The notes beneath the pieces are model-generated. The model saw only the letters and a list, made by a program, of their open reading frames with translations. It ran no database searches and was not told where the DNA came from. Positions 43,708 to 52,909 of a DNA stretch of 64,000 nt are shown here, piece after piece. Both the position numbers and the translations under genes were made by a program. The first letter of the stretch is position 1; each line of letters starts with the position of its first letter. Source of the stretch: Paenibacillus thalictri (GTDB taxonomy: Bacteria > Bacillota > Bacilli > Paenibacillales > NBRC-103111); NCBI RefSeq assembly GCF_004307995.1, contig NZ_SIRE01000003.1, positions 248,001 to 312,000 on the forward strand, in the 5' to 3' direction.

Positions 43708-44598
43708 ATGAATCGTTCCGTATACTGGATTTTTGTGCTGTTCACCACTTTTTTGATGGGTGTTGCGTTTCCAATAGGAAAAATCGGACTATCCGACGTG
43801 AGCCCTTTTCTGCTGATGGGAATCCGGTTTGTGCTGGCCGGGCTAATTATGGCGGTTGTCGTGATTAAGCGGCCTCACCCGCGCCAGGCCGCCGGCTGGC
43901 TGAAAATGTCCGCGATCGGGCTGTTTCAATCCGCCGGCGTCATGGGCTGCGCTTATTACAGCATGCATTGGATCACATCGGGAGAGTCGGCGATACTTAC
44001 CTGCATGAATCCGCTGTTGGTCGTCATTTTGGATACGCTGTTGTCGAAGGCGAAATACCGTTTCGCCCAATGGGTTGGCGTAGTATTAGGTTTTGCCGGG
44101 GTGTTTGCGACGTTTGGTTTCCATCTGCAGTTTCAGCCCGGCACGGCGATCGGTTTTATGGGGGCTTTATCTTTTGCCGTTGCGACCTTGCTCTTTAAAA
44201 AGTGGGGGCCGGGACTGGATACATGGGTGCTGACCGCATATCAGATGTTGTTTGGAGGGATTGTGCTGCTTGGTGCCAGCGTGCTGCTGGAGCATCCCAG
44301 CTTCCGGTTTACGGCGTCATCGGCAGCCGTCATCGTTTGGCTGGCCGTGTTAGGTTCGATCGTGCAGTTTTCGATGTGGTATTATTTGCTGCAAAAAGGG
44401 GACCCCGGCAAAACAAGCGCCTACTTGTTTCTAGTGCCGCTCTTTGGCGTCATTTCAGGCTGGCTGCTGCTTGGCGAAAAACTGCATTGGTATGCAGGTT
44501 TCGGAGGCGCGTTAATCTGCATCAGTATTTTTCTGGTCAATTGGAGAGCCAAGCTTCCCCTTAAGATCAGAGGGAGTCTGGCAAAATTAAAAGCCTAG
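43708..44598 (+). CDS. DMT superfamily (EamA) transporter
   Basis: A 296-residue membrane protein with about ten helices in two EamA repeats (N-terminal FLMGVAFPIGKIGLSDVSPF and C-terminal FLVPLFGVISGWLLLGEKLH). Such proteins export amino acids or other metabolites. AAGGGG lies eight bases before ATG 43708. It is divergent from the LysR gene. A CTAGTA-TCTC-TACTAG palindrome follows the stop. Confidence 0.93.
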   Translation: MNRSVYWIFVLFTTFLMGVAFPIGKIGLSDVSPFLLMGIRFVLAGLIMAVVVIKRPHPRQAAGWLKMSAIGLFQSAGVMGCAYYSMHWITSGESAILTCMNPLLVVILDTLLSKAKYRFAQWVGVVLGFAGVFATFGFHLQFQPGTAIGFMGALSFAVATLLFKKWGPGLDTWVLTAYQMLFGGIVLLGASVLLEHPSFRFTASSAAVIVWLAVLGSIVQFSMWYYLLQKGDPGKTSAYLFLVPLFGVISGWLLLGEKLHWYAGFGGALICISIFLVNWRAKLPLKIRGSLAKLKA

Positions 44599-44614
44599 TA
44601 TCTCTACTAGACTT

Positions 44615-44861
44615 TGATATAATAGATTTGGGTGAAAATCCCACCGGCGTATGCTTGATGGAAGAGCAGGAAGTGAATCCAGTAAGGACTGCGGTAAAAT
44701 GGGTTACGCAGCAGCCGGGAATCACCCCGGCCATTATTGGCGCTAGTCGTCCGAAGCAATTGGATGCGAGCTTGCAGGCCGCTGACATGAATACCTTCAC
44801 CGAACAGCAGCTAATATGGCTTGACGGACTGGTTCTCACTGCCACGCCGCTGCGAATTTAG
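44615..44861 (+). pseudogene. C-terminal fragment of an aldo/keto reductase
   Basis: After an extended -10 (TGATATAAT, 44615-44623), the frame from about 44628 gives EVNPVRTAVKWVTQQPGITP and AIIGASRPKQLDASLQAADM, the last ~75 residues of an aldo/keto reductase. The N-terminal two-thirds, with the catalytic Asp-Tyr-Lys-His set, are absent, so it cannot be an enzyme. Confidence 0.72.
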
Positions 44862-44883
44862 TTAGCTCAGCGGAGGTAATGAA

Positions 44884-44952
44884 ATGGAAAATGTGAAACT
44901 CGGAAATACCGGCATGGATATAGCTGGCTCCAGATTTGTAAAATCGGTGTAA
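44884..44952 (+). pseudogene. N-terminal fragment of an aldo/keto reductase
   Basis: With GGAGG six bases upstream, the ATG at 44884 opens MENVKLGNTGMDIAGS, the typical aldo/keto reductase N-terminus, then diverges and stops after 22 codons. The remaining gene was deleted or replaced, apparently by the sequence that leads to the group II intron remnant. Confidence 0.6.
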
Positions 44953-45012
44953 GATTAGTTCTGATTTAAACATATTGCTTATCTCTCTTACTGGGAACGC
45001 TAGTTAAATCAT

Positions 45013-45080
45013 CAGTTTAAAACCTTCTATTAGAAGCAAACTAGAATTAATTGCTCTAATAGGAGGTTTTATTATGAATT
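45013..45080. repeat. Long imperfect inverted repeat
   Basis: AAAACCTTCTATTAGAAGCAA and TTGCTCTAATAGGAGGTTTT form a stem of about 20 pairs with one mismatch and one bulge around an 11-base loop. It lies between the aldo/keto reductase scraps and the group II intron remnant, and may belong to a mobile element or a leader. Confidence 0.45.
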
Positions 45081-45133
45081 TAAGCGAGCTTTGGCATCAT
45101 CATGAAGCGTAATGCTCGAGGTGATGAACGTCG

Positions 45134-45208
45134 GAAAGACGTATGAGGGGAAACCTCGCGTACGGTTTGATGAGGAGGGGCTGGATGCCCAGCCCCTCAC
45201 TCTACTAT
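45134..45208 (+). mobile_element. Probable 3' remnant of a group II intron (domains V and VI)
   Basis: GACGTATGAGG-GGAAA-CCTCGCGTACGGT at 45138-45165 has the size, GAAA loop region and bulge of group II intron domain V; the following AGGGGCTGG-ATGC-CCAGCCCCT with CACTCTAC fits domain VI and the intron 3' end. The base after AG of the catalytic AGC triad reads A, so it would be inactive. No reverse transcriptase frame is nearby. Confidence 0.5.
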
Positions 45209-45294
45209 TTTTCAAGTCTTGTTCCACCGCTGTTTCTGTTAATGAATCAGTCTAAAACTATATTTTCTTTGCACATTATAAGGAGGCATAGGCA

Positions 45295-45978
45295 ATGACA
45301 AGTGTTCTCGTAGTTGAAGACGATACGCATATGTGGGAAATGATTTCAATGGTTTTGAACCATGAAGGTTTTCGTGTCCGGGGAGCGGTTAACGGCAAGG
45401 AAGCGCTTGTTGAAATAGAGAGCGCTCCTACGGATTTGGTTTTGCTAGATGTCATGATGCCAATCATGGATGGGTGGGATTTGTGCCAGGCACTTCGGCG
45501 CTTGAACCCCGAACTGCCGATTATCATGATTACGGCTAAGCATGAGACAAGTCAAAAGGTGAAAGGATTCGGCCTAGGCGCAGATGATTACCTGGTTAAG
45601 CCTTTTGACCCGCAGGAACTGGTGGCCCGAATCAAAGCGGTGCTGCGCCGGTACCGGATTGCGGCCGATAAGATGGTTAGATTGGGCAGTTTCAAGCTGG
45701 ATCGGCTTCGGGGGACGGTTTCGGACGGAAACGCCAATTGGAACTTGCCGCTTAAGGAATTTGAACTATTATATCAACTTGCGAGTTATCCCGGCCAAAT
45801 CTTTATGCGAGACCAGTTAATCGAAGCGGTATGGGGCTTCGACCACGAAGGGGATGAGCGGACGGTCGATGTTCATATTAAGCGGCTGCGGGAGCGATTT
45901 GCCGACTATGCTCACCTTTTTCGCATTGTAACGGTTCGCGGTCTCGGATACAGGTTAGTGACGGAAAGCTATGATTAA
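45295..45978 (+). CDS. OmpR/PhoB family response regulator
   Basis: A 227-residue regulator. The receiver domain has VLVVEDDTHMWEM, phosphoacceptor Asp near 53 in LVLLDVMMPIMDGWD and the conserved Lys in DYLVKPFDPQEL. The C-terminal winged helix has LPLKEFELLYQLASYPGQIF and ERTVDVHIKRLRERF. AAGGAGG lies ten bases before the ATG. It overlaps the kinase gene by eight bases. The signal and targets are unknown; the downstream esterase and exporter are candidates. Confidence 0.95.
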   Translation: MTSVLVVEDDTHMWEMISMVLNHEGFRVRGAVNGKEALVEIESAPTDLVLLDVMMPIMDGWDLCQALRRLNPELPIIMITAKHETSQKVKGFGLGADDYLVKPFDPQELVARIKAVLRRYRIAADKMVRLGSFKLDRLRGTVSDGNANWNLPLKEFELLYQLASYPGQIFMRDQLIEAVWGFDHEGDERTVDVHIKRLRERFADYAHLFRIVTVRGLGYRLVTESYD

Positions 45979-47323
45979 AAGCTTATATTTAAAAATTGTA
46001 CTGCTCTTTTTCGCAGCTGTAGTGATAGGTATCGGAGGCGCCATTCCGGTAACCATTTATTTATTTAAAGATCAGATCACGCAATCCATCCAACAAGAGT
46101 ATGCGGTGCGAAACGGGTTGATATCCGATGCTTTTTCCAGTTTGGCGCCAAACGAACGTGATCCTTTTCTAAAACAGTTGTCTGAAAAGCAGAAGATAAG
46201 CCTATGGGTATACGATCGGAACGGGCTTCGCTACGCTTATGGTCAAACAAACAAACCCAACCTGACAGGCGAGGATATCCACCGCATCCAGAACGGCGCT
46301 GAAGTCGTAAGACGCACATCCGTTCTGCCTCTACCAACGAGCTTGCACATGGGTTTCCCTTTACAAACTGCGGACGAACAGCTGGCACTCGTAATCCATC
46401 CGGAAGGTACTAATAATTCTCAGCTGTTTATGATTTTGGGTGTTTTGATTGTGATTGCAATTGTGATCGCTAACACCAAGTTTATCCTTTTTACTAGCGT
46501 AGTGGTGAAACCCTTAAAAGCATTGACCGCCGCAACCAGAAAAATTGCTAAGGGAGACTATAACATCCAACTTCAGACAAAAAATAAAGATGAATTGGGC
46601 GTCTTGTCGGAGCAATTTCAACAAATGGCCCACGAGATGAGCCAAGTCGAAAAGATGCGTCAGGAGTTTGTTTCCAACGTATCCCACGAACTTCAAACAC
46701 CGCTGGCGTCCATTTCGGGTTTTGTCTCCATCTTGCAAAGGGGCGGGCTTGATGAAGCCGAGCAACAGCGCTGTCTGAACATAATCCGGCACGAAAGCAT
46801 GCGACTGTCCCGACTCAGTGAGAACATGCTCCGACTGGCGACGATGGATTCTAACCATCTACCCTTCCATCCATCGCTCGTTCGACTTGATAGTCAGCTG
46901 CGCCGTATTGTCGTAGCCGCGGAGCCGCAATGGGCGCCCAAACGCTTAAATATTCACCTGGAGCTTCCAAAAACGGCGATTCATGCAGACGAAGACCTGC
47001 TAAGCCAAGTATGGCTAAACATTTTCAGCAACAGCATCAAATTTACACCCGAGGGCGGTGACATCTCCATCGAACTTCAGGCTGAAAATGGTGAAATCGG
47101 AGTTATCTTACGGGATACCGGAATTGGTATGACCGAGGAAGATCGCAAACGCGTCTTCGAACGCTTTTTTATGGCCGATAAATCGCGCAACCGCGAAGCG
47201 GAAGGGAGCGGGCTGGGACTTGCGATCGTAAAGCGCGTTGTCGAATTGCACGGCGGCCGAGTCGAGATAGACTGCGCTGTAGGCAAAGGAACGGCCGTAA
47301 CCGTCTTCCTGCCAGCAATGTAA
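45971..47323 (+). CDS. Sensor histidine kinase with HAMP domain
   Basis: A 450-residue membrane kinase. Helices at about 8-30 and 150-175 flank a short extracellular sensor domain of about 115 residues. HAMP follows (VVKPLKALTAATRKIAKGDY), then the H box FVSNVSHELQTPLASI, N box WLNIFSNSIKFTPEGG, G1 LRDTGIGM, F box RVFERFFMAD and G2 GSGLGLAIVKR. Partner of the OmpR-type regulator upstream. A terminator follows at 47361. Confidence 0.95.
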   Translation: MIKSLYLKIVLLFFAAVVIGIGGAIPVTIYLFKDQITQSIQQEYAVRNGLISDAFSSLAPNERDPFLKQLSEKQKISLWVYDRNGLRYAYGQTNKPNLTGEDIHRIQNGAEVVRRTSVLPLPTSLHMGFPLQTADEQLALVIHPEGTNNSQLFMILGVLIVIAIVIANTKFILFTSVVVKPLKALTAATRKIAKGDYNIQLQTKNKDELGVLSEQFQQMAHEMSQVEKMRQEFVSNVSHELQTPLASISGFVSILQRGGLDEAEQQRCLNIIRHESMRLSRLSENMLRLATMDSNHLPFHPSLVRLDSQLRRIVVAAEPQWAPKRLNIHLELPKTAIHADEDLLSQVWLNIFSNSIKFTPEGGDISIELQAENGEIGVILRDTGIGMTEEDRKRVFERFFMADKSRNREAEGSGLGLAIVKRVVELHGGRVEIDCAVGKGTAVTVFLPAM

Positions 47324-47360
47324 CTCGAACAACAATACAATCGAAAATACGAGCGAGTAA

Positions 47361-47388
47361 AAAGGTGAACGATCCGTTCATCTTTTTT
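47361..47388 (+). terminator. Terminator of the two-component operon
   Basis: AAGGTGAACG pairs with CGTTCATCTT around ATC, followed by TTTT. Confidence 0.8.
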
Positions 47389-47527
47389 ACATTTAAACCC
47401 ATTTGATTCATGTTGCGTTCATAAAGGATACGTAGTATCGGTTGCGAAAGGAGACTTCAATCCACGAGAACTTACTGGAATTACAGGCAAGTCTATATCA
47501 TTTTAAAAGTAAAAGGAGCTGCCTTCT

Positions 47528-49021
47528 ATGGTAAACGAATCATGTATCGTACAAACTTCTCTTGGCTCGCTTCAGGGGATTCAAAGAAATGACGTCATTC
47601 AGTTTCGTGGTGTTCCCTATGCCGAGACACCCGAGGGAGAGTTTCGCTTTTCGCGGGCACGCACTGTCGCTGCTTGGACCGGAATTCGAGATGCAAGTAA
47701 TCACGGCTTTATTGCCCCGCAACCGCCTTCTCCATTACGTCAAGCCATCGGAGAAGCTTCTGAACCGCCTCAAGGGGAGGATTGCCTATCGCTCACAATC
47801 TCAACCCCTGCCATCGATCGGGAAAAACGCCCTGTTGTCGTTTGGTTGCATGGCGGACATTATATGACCGGAGCCGGGTCACTGGACTGGTACGATGGAG
47901 CCGAGCTTTCCAAGGACGGTAATCTAGTGACCGTAGGCGTCAATTACCGACTTGGAGCTTTTGGATTCTTGCATTATCCGGGAGTTAGCGATGGGAAAAT
48001 GGGGATTTTCGATATTCTCGAAGCTCTGAAATGGGTTCAAGATCATATTGCGCATTTTGGCGGCGATCCTGATCAGGTTACAGTCATGGGGCAATCCGCG
48101 GGAGCCCATGCCATTATGTGCCTATTGACTATGGAGGAGGCACGAGGTCTCTTCCGCAGAGCAATTCTACAAAGCGCGCCCGCAAGTCTTGCTCCAATGT
48201 CAGAAGAAAAAGCATTTGAACATGGAAGCCGGCTGTTGGAAATCTTGAATGTGAATCAGAGGGATCCACAAGAAATTACCGCACAATTGAATACCGTATC
48301 ACCTGCCCAAATCATTCAAGCATCGGGAAAATTAGCTCAGGAAATTGCACGCTTTGGTCAAATTACCCTCCCTTTTATGCCTGTTTTTGATTCTCTTTCC
48401 ACGGCGGATCGTTTTATTGAGATGGCTGCAAAAGGGGCCGGCGAAGCAGGCATTGATCTCATTATGGGTACCAATCGAGAGGAAGCCAATATTCTTTTAG
48501 GGAATGTAAAGACGCTCGATCCGGCTTTGGTTAACGAACGTTTCGCTGCCTTGACCGGGAACGAAAATGCAATCGAGCGATACCGTAGGAGGCGGCCCGG
48601 TAGTGCGGCAATTGCTCTGGTATCTGACTTGATTACTGACCACCTGTTCCTGCTCCCTGCTTTAAGGTTCGCATACACAGCTCATAAAGCCGGCTCACGT
48701 ACTTGGGTATATCAATTCGATTGGTCACCGCCCGGATCTCCTTTTAAAGCGTGCCATGGCATAGAACTGCCGTTTATATTTGGAAATTTCGAATCGTACA
48801 AGGATGTACCCATATTGCAAGGGGCAGATCCAGAAATCGTTAGTGATTTAACAACGGTTATGCGCAAGGCATGGATTGGATTTATTCAAACTGGCAATCC
48901 CGGTGGTTACGTCTCATGGCCAGCTTATGAGCCGGTTCAGAGACAAACCATGCGATATGCTTCTATTGTCGGTACTGTAGGCGACTTGGCGGAGATAGGC
49001 CGCTTCCATGATGGCCAATAA
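47528..49021 (+). CDS. Type B carboxylesterase family protein
   Basis: A 497-residue alpha/beta hydrolase without signal peptide. The oxyanion region is VVVWLHGGHYMTGAGS, the nucleophile Ser lies near 189 in MGQSAGAHAI, the acid near 315 in GTNREEAN and the His near 408 in KACHGIELPF. EDCLSLTI is the type B signature 2. Such enzymes hydrolyse carboxyl esters, for example p-nitrobenzyl esters in Bacillus. AAAGGAG precedes the ATG. The next gene starts inside its 3' end, so it is expressed with the exporter. Confidence 0.93.
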   Translation: MVNESCIVQTSLGSLQGIQRNDVIQFRGVPYAETPEGEFRFSRARTVAAWTGIRDASNHGFIAPQPPSPLRQAIGEASEPPQGEDCLSLTISTPAIDREKRPVVVWLHGGHYMTGAGSLDWYDGAELSKDGNLVTVGVNYRLGAFGFLHYPGVSDGKMGIFDILEALKWVQDHIAHFGGDPDQVTVMGQSAGAHAIMCLLTMEEARGLFRRAILQSAPASLAPMSEEKAFEHGSRLLEILNVNQRDPQEITAQLNTVSPAQIIQASGKLAQEIARFGQITLPFMPVFDSLSTADRFIEMAAKGAGEAGIDLIMGTNREEANILLGNVKTLDPALVNERFAALTGNENAIERYRRRRPGSAAIALVSDLITDHLFLLPALRFAYTAHKAGSRTWVYQFDWSPPGSPFKACHGIELPFIFGNFESYKDVPILQGADPEIVSDLTTVMRKAWIGFIQTGNPGGYVSWPAYEPVQRQTMRYASIVGTVGDLAEIGRFHDGQ

Positions 49022-50834
49022 AACCGGGATGGCTCGACTATTGGAAATCGCCGGAGAGAAGCGCGGACTGATGACCGTCTCGGTCCTGTTATCTTCGCTT
49101 AGCGCCGTTTGCATGCTGGTGCCTTACGCTTCCGTCTTTGTTATCTTAAAAGAGTTATTGGAGCACGCAGCTTCCCCTGTTTTGGCAGACGGAGCGAAAA
49201 TGATCCGCTTTAGCGTTATCGCTTTAATCGGCCTGGCAGCCGGCTTGGCCACGATGTATGTAGGGGGAATGGTTTCTCATATCGCGGCCTTTCGTATTCT
49301 TTACGGTCTCAGGGTCAAGCTGGCAAGCCATATCGGCAAGCTTCCGCTTGGCTGGCTGAATAGTACGTCGACGGGTGCCGTCAAGAAAACGTTGGAACAA
49401 AACGTGGAGAAAGTGGAAACGTTCATTGCTCACCATTTGCCCGATCTCGTCCATGCTGCTGTGACCACGGTTCTGATGATTGTTGTGATGTTTTCGCTGA
49501 ATGTTTGGTTGGCTCTAGCGTGCTTCCTGCCGATTGTCCTCGCGTTTGCGGTTCAGATCGCGCTGATCAGCGGACCGAAGACGAAAGAAAATCTTAAGCT
49601 TTGCCATGATTCGCTGGAACGGATGAATGCTTCTGCCGTCCAGTATGTTCGGGGAATGCCGGCCGTTAAGGTATTTGGGCAAACCGTGCAGTCGTTTCGT
49701 CAGTTTTATCAGGACATGCTTCGCTACCGTGACTATGGTGTGAAATTAACGGATCAATTTCAATACGGCTCCTTGATTTTCAAGGTGATTCTCGGTTCAC
49801 TTGCCGCATTTATTCTGCCAGTAGGTGTGTTTTTATTGAGCCGCGACCCGGCCAACATCGCCTTCGCTTCCGTTCTGCTGTTTTTCCTTGTCATGGCGCC
49901 AGGGATTTCTGCCCCAATGGTTAAAATCATGTTTCTGGCTGAGACGCTCAGAGATATTGATGAGGGGGTCCGGCGTGTAGATCGTATACTAGCGGAAGAA
50001 GATGTGTCAGAGCCGGAACGCCCGATGCGGCCAACTTCATTTGATGTTTCATTCGATCACGTATTTTTTTCTTATGGAACGGAGCCTGTCCTTGCTGACA
50101 TTTCCTTTACCGCTCGCCAAGGGGAAGTGACGGCGCTCGTCGGCCCGTCTGGAGCGGGCAAATCGACCATTGCCAATCTGGTACCTCGTTTTTGGGATGT
50201 GAGTACGGGAGCCATTCGCATTGGTGATGTGAATATCCGTGAAATCGCACCCACTGACTTGATGGACATCGTCGCGTTCGTGTTTCAGGAATCGTTTCTG
50301 TTTTATGATACCGTGTACAATAATATCGCGATCGGACGTCCGGATGCGTCGCCGGAAGAAGTGTATGCTGCGGCGAAGGCAGCGCAGTGTCATGCGTTCA
50401 TCGACGAGACCCTTCCGTTTGGGTATGACACGTTGATAGGAGAAGGAGGTGTCTATTTGTCCGGCGGGGAAGAACAGCGAATCTCAGTAGCCAGGGCAAT
50501 CCTGAAAAACGCCCCCATTCTCGTCCTAGATGAAGCGACGGCGTTTGCCGATCCGGAGAACGAGCATGAGATGCAGCTGGCGTTGAAAGCACTGATGAAC
50601 AACAAGACGGTCATCGTCATCGCTCATCGCCTGTCCACCATTCAGGATGCGCAGCAAATTCTCGTGATGGAAAGCGGGAGAATCGTCGAGCGGGGGAGTC
50701 ATGAAGCCCTTCTTTCAACGAACGGCTTGTATGGAGGCATGTGGCGTTCCTACCGTCATGCGACACAATGGCATTTGGGTAAAGGGGGGGCGGACAATGA
50801 ACATGAGCATGCTGCGAAGCATTACGGCAGATAA
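49008..50834 (+). CDS. ABC exporter half-transporter, siderophore-transporter (IrtA/YbtP) type
   Basis: A 608-residue fused membrane-ATPase protein. Six helices lie in the first ~310 residues. The ATPase has Walker A GPSGAGKST, Q loop FVFQESFLFYD, signature LSGGEEQRIS and Walker B ILVLDEATAFADPENE; the ATAFADPEN form is typical of the siderophore-linked half-transporters IrtA/IrtB and YbtP/YbtQ. ATG 49008 overlaps the esterase gene by 14 bases with GGAGAT 11 bases upstream. It should pair with the next gene product as a heterodimer. Confidence 0.9.
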   Translation: MMANKTGMARLLEIAGEKRGLMTVSVLLSSLSAVCMLVPYASVFVILKELLEHAASPVLADGAKMIRFSVIALIGLAAGLATMYVGGMVSHIAAFRILYGLRVKLASHIGKLPLGWLNSTSTGAVKKTLEQNVEKVETFIAHHLPDLVHAAVTTVLMIVVMFSLNVWLALACFLPIVLAFAVQIALISGPKTKENLKLCHDSLERMNASAVQYVRGMPAVKVFGQTVQSFRQFYQDMLRYRDYGVKLTDQFQYGSLIFKVILGSLAAFILPVGVFLLSRDPANIAFASVLLFFLVMAPGISAPMVKIMFLAETLRDIDEGVRRVDRILAEEDVSEPERPMRPTSFDVSFDHVFFSYGTEPVLADISFTARQGEVTALVGPSGAGKSTIANLVPRFWDVSTGAIRIGDVNIREIAPTDLMDIVAFVFQESFLFYDTVYNNIAIGRPDASPEEVYAAAKAAQCHAFIDETLPFGYDTLIGEGGVYLSGGEEQRISVARAILKNAPILVLDEATAFADPENEHEMQLALKALMNNKTVIVIAHRLSTIQDAQQILVMESGRIVERGSHEALLSTNGLYGGMWRSYRHATQWHLGKGGADNEHEHAAKHYGR

Positions 50835-52545
50835 TCCGCGATCTCTCGTCAAACCTGTTTTGTACACGACCTTGGCCAACCTGGCTGGCTTAATCCCTTT
50901 TGCGCTGTTGGTAGAAGCGGCGAGATTGATCTTTAATCCGTTTATTTATTCCGATATGCCACTCGATTCAGAACGGCTCTGGTTCGTGTGCGGTGCTCTG
51001 GCGATTTCTCTCGTTCTCTTGATGGCTTGCGAAATCCCCGCCTATCGTGCCCAATACCGTGATGCCTACAGCGCGGCTGCGGACGGACGATCGCGGCTGG
51101 CCGAACATATGCGCAAGTTGTCCTTAGGGTACCTGAGCAAACGAGACCCGGGCGATCTGGCCAATAGAATGGTGGGCGATTTTTCGATGCTGGAGCACGG
51201 CATTTCCCACTTGGTTCCGCAGATGATCGGTGCCGCCGTCATGCCGGTTGTCGCCCTGGTCGGCTTGTGTTTCCTCGACTGGCGTCTGGCGCTTTCCCTG
51301 TTCGCGACGCTGCCGGTAGCCATCCTGCTGGTGATCCTGACGTCGGGCATTCAGCGCAAACTGGGCTCGAAGCATATAAGGGCCAAGATGAATGCCTCCA
51401 GCAGGCTGCAGGAATATTTGAACGGAATCCGAGTGATTAAAGCTTATAATTTGACCGGAGAACGTTTTGTCCGACTGGAACGGTCATTCAAGGAGTTGAT
51501 GCGGCAGAGCATCCGTCTCGAAGGGACGATAGGGCCGATTGTGCTGAGCGCGATTACCTGTGTTCGTGCCGGTCTGACTCTGATGATCATGGCTGGCGTT
51601 TATCTGCTGACAGGCGGAAGCTTGGATGTTATCACATTCGTAGCTTTCCTGATCATCGGAACTCGTATTTTCGATCCACTGACGACAGCGCTTGCCGGTT
51701 ACGCGGAGTTTCGCTATCTTGTGCAGGCGGGCGAACGCATCGTACAGCTTTTGCGGGAACCGGTTATGCGGGGAGAGCGGCAACCCCCTGAGATTCATGA
51801 TGTCGTATTGAAGCAGGTTACGTTTGGCTATAATGATCAACCCATCTTGCGAGATGTGAGCGTAAGCATACCGGCAGGCTCCTTCACCGCATTGGTCGGC
51901 CCTTCGGGCAGCGGCAAAAGTACGATTCTTCGGCTCGTCGCCCGGTTTTACGACCCGGAACAGGGGATGGTAACGATGGGCGGGGAGGATGTTCGTGCCA
52001 TGGATCCCGAAGCGTTGCTCAGAAAAGTATCTATGGTGTTTCAAGAGGTGTACCTCTTTCAGGATACGATCGCAGGCAATATCCGGTTCGGACGGAGCGA
52101 CGCAACGCGCGAGGAAATCGAGGAAGCGGCGCGCCTTGCTTGTTGTCATGATTTTATCCTGAAGCTGCCAAACGGTTACGACACGATGGTAGGCGAAGGC
52201 GGAAGCACGCTGTCGGGCGGTGAAAAACAGCGAATTTCCATTGCTAGGGCGATATTGAAAAACGCGCCGATCATTCTACTCGATGAAGCAACGGCTTCGC
52301 TCGATTCTGAGAACGAAGCAGAGATTCAGAAAGCGATCGATCGACTGGTGCGTGGCCGAACCCTCATCGTAGTCGCTCACCGGCTCAAGACCGTGCAGCA
52401 TGCAGACCAAATTGTTGTACTGGATCATGGGCGGATCGCGGAGCTAGGCTGTCATGAAGAATTACTCTCATCGAATGGCTTGTATGCCCGGCTTTGGCAA
52501 CGCCAACATGGTGCAGGCGAGGAGCGCAACTCTGTGAAGTTATGA
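50797..52545 (+). CDS. ABC exporter half-transporter, partner of the preceding gene
   Basis: A 582-residue fused membrane-ATPase protein. Walker A GPSGSGKST, Q loop MVFQEVYLFQD, signature LSGGEKQRIS, Walker B IILLDEATASLDSENE and H loop VVAHRLKT are intact. ATG 50797 has AAAGGGGGGG six bases upstream and overlaps the preceding gene by 38 bases; the frame is open to 50701. The pair could move a siderophore, a peptide or a drug; direction cannot be read with certainty, because IrtAB/YbtPQ are exporter-fold importers. Confidence 0.92.
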   Translation: MNMSMLRSITADNPRSLVKPVLYTTLANLAGLIPFALLVEAARLIFNPFIYSDMPLDSERLWFVCGALAISLVLLMACEIPAYRAQYRDAYSAAADGRSRLAEHMRKLSLGYLSKRDPGDLANRMVGDFSMLEHGISHLVPQMIGAAVMPVVALVGLCFLDWRLALSLFATLPVAILLVILTSGIQRKLGSKHIRAKMNASSRLQEYLNGIRVIKAYNLTGERFVRLERSFKELMRQSIRLEGTIGPIVLSAITCVRAGLTLMIMAGVYLLTGGSLDVITFVAFLIIGTRIFDPLTTALAGYAEFRYLVQAGERIVQLLREPVMRGERQPPEIHDVVLKQVTFGYNDQPILRDVSVSIPAGSFTALVGPSGSGKSTILRLVARFYDPEQGMVTMGGEDVRAMDPEALLRKVSMVFQEVYLFQDTIAGNIRFGRSDATREEIEEAARLACCHDFILKLPNGYDTMVGEGGSTLSGGEKQRISIARAILKNAPIILLDEATASLDSENEAEIQKAIDRLVRGRTLIVVAHRLKTVQHADQIVVLDHGRIAELGCHEELLSSNGLYARLWQRQHGAGEERNSVKL

Positions 52546-52551
52546 GGGTAA

Positions 52552-52738
52552 CAACCCCGAAATTCTTGACTTCGGCTGGAGCTGTCGTCAGAACATAATG
52601 GAATATCGTTCCGAACTGAATCAGTACAAAAGCGAGCCCCATTGCAGTCGTCGTAGCCAGCCAAATGAGCGCATCCGTCCGCCTCCGATTCAAAATGCAG
52701 ATGGTAGGGTTAAACGCTAATGAATCATTGTGTATCAA
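52552..52738 (-). pseudogene. Fragment of a membrane protein gene
   Basis: The minus strand encodes NRRRTDALIWLATTTAMGLA and FVLIQFGTIFHYVLTTAPAE, which looks like one genuine membrane segment, but then runs into the antisense of the ABC gene without a meaningful continuation. No ribosome site was found. It is probably the cut end of a lost gene; family not recognised. The rest of the 52546-52909 gap holds only the terminator at 52866. Confidence 0.35.
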
Positions 52739-52865
52739 CGGATTTCGGGGTTTGTTCGCATATCTAATTTAACTCCCGATCGGAAAACCGTTCAATCGTG
52801 GCATGTTCGTTCAGAGGATGCAACGATTTTGATTTGAATGACAAATATGAGATTATACGGGGTGT

Positions 52866-52905
52866 AAAAAAACGCCGGTGACCTTATGCAGGTGACCGGC
52901 TTTTT
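52866..52905. terminator. Bidirectional terminator
   Basis: GCCGGTGACC pairs perfectly with GGTGACCGGC around TTATGCA, with A run before and TTTTT after. It ends the minus-strand VOC gene. Confidence 0.88.
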
Positions 52906-52909
52906 CATA

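Noticed and set aside
51484-52149. Open frame of 221 codons on the minus strand
   Set aside because: Antisense to the second ABC half-transporter, whose ATPase motifs are unmistakable.
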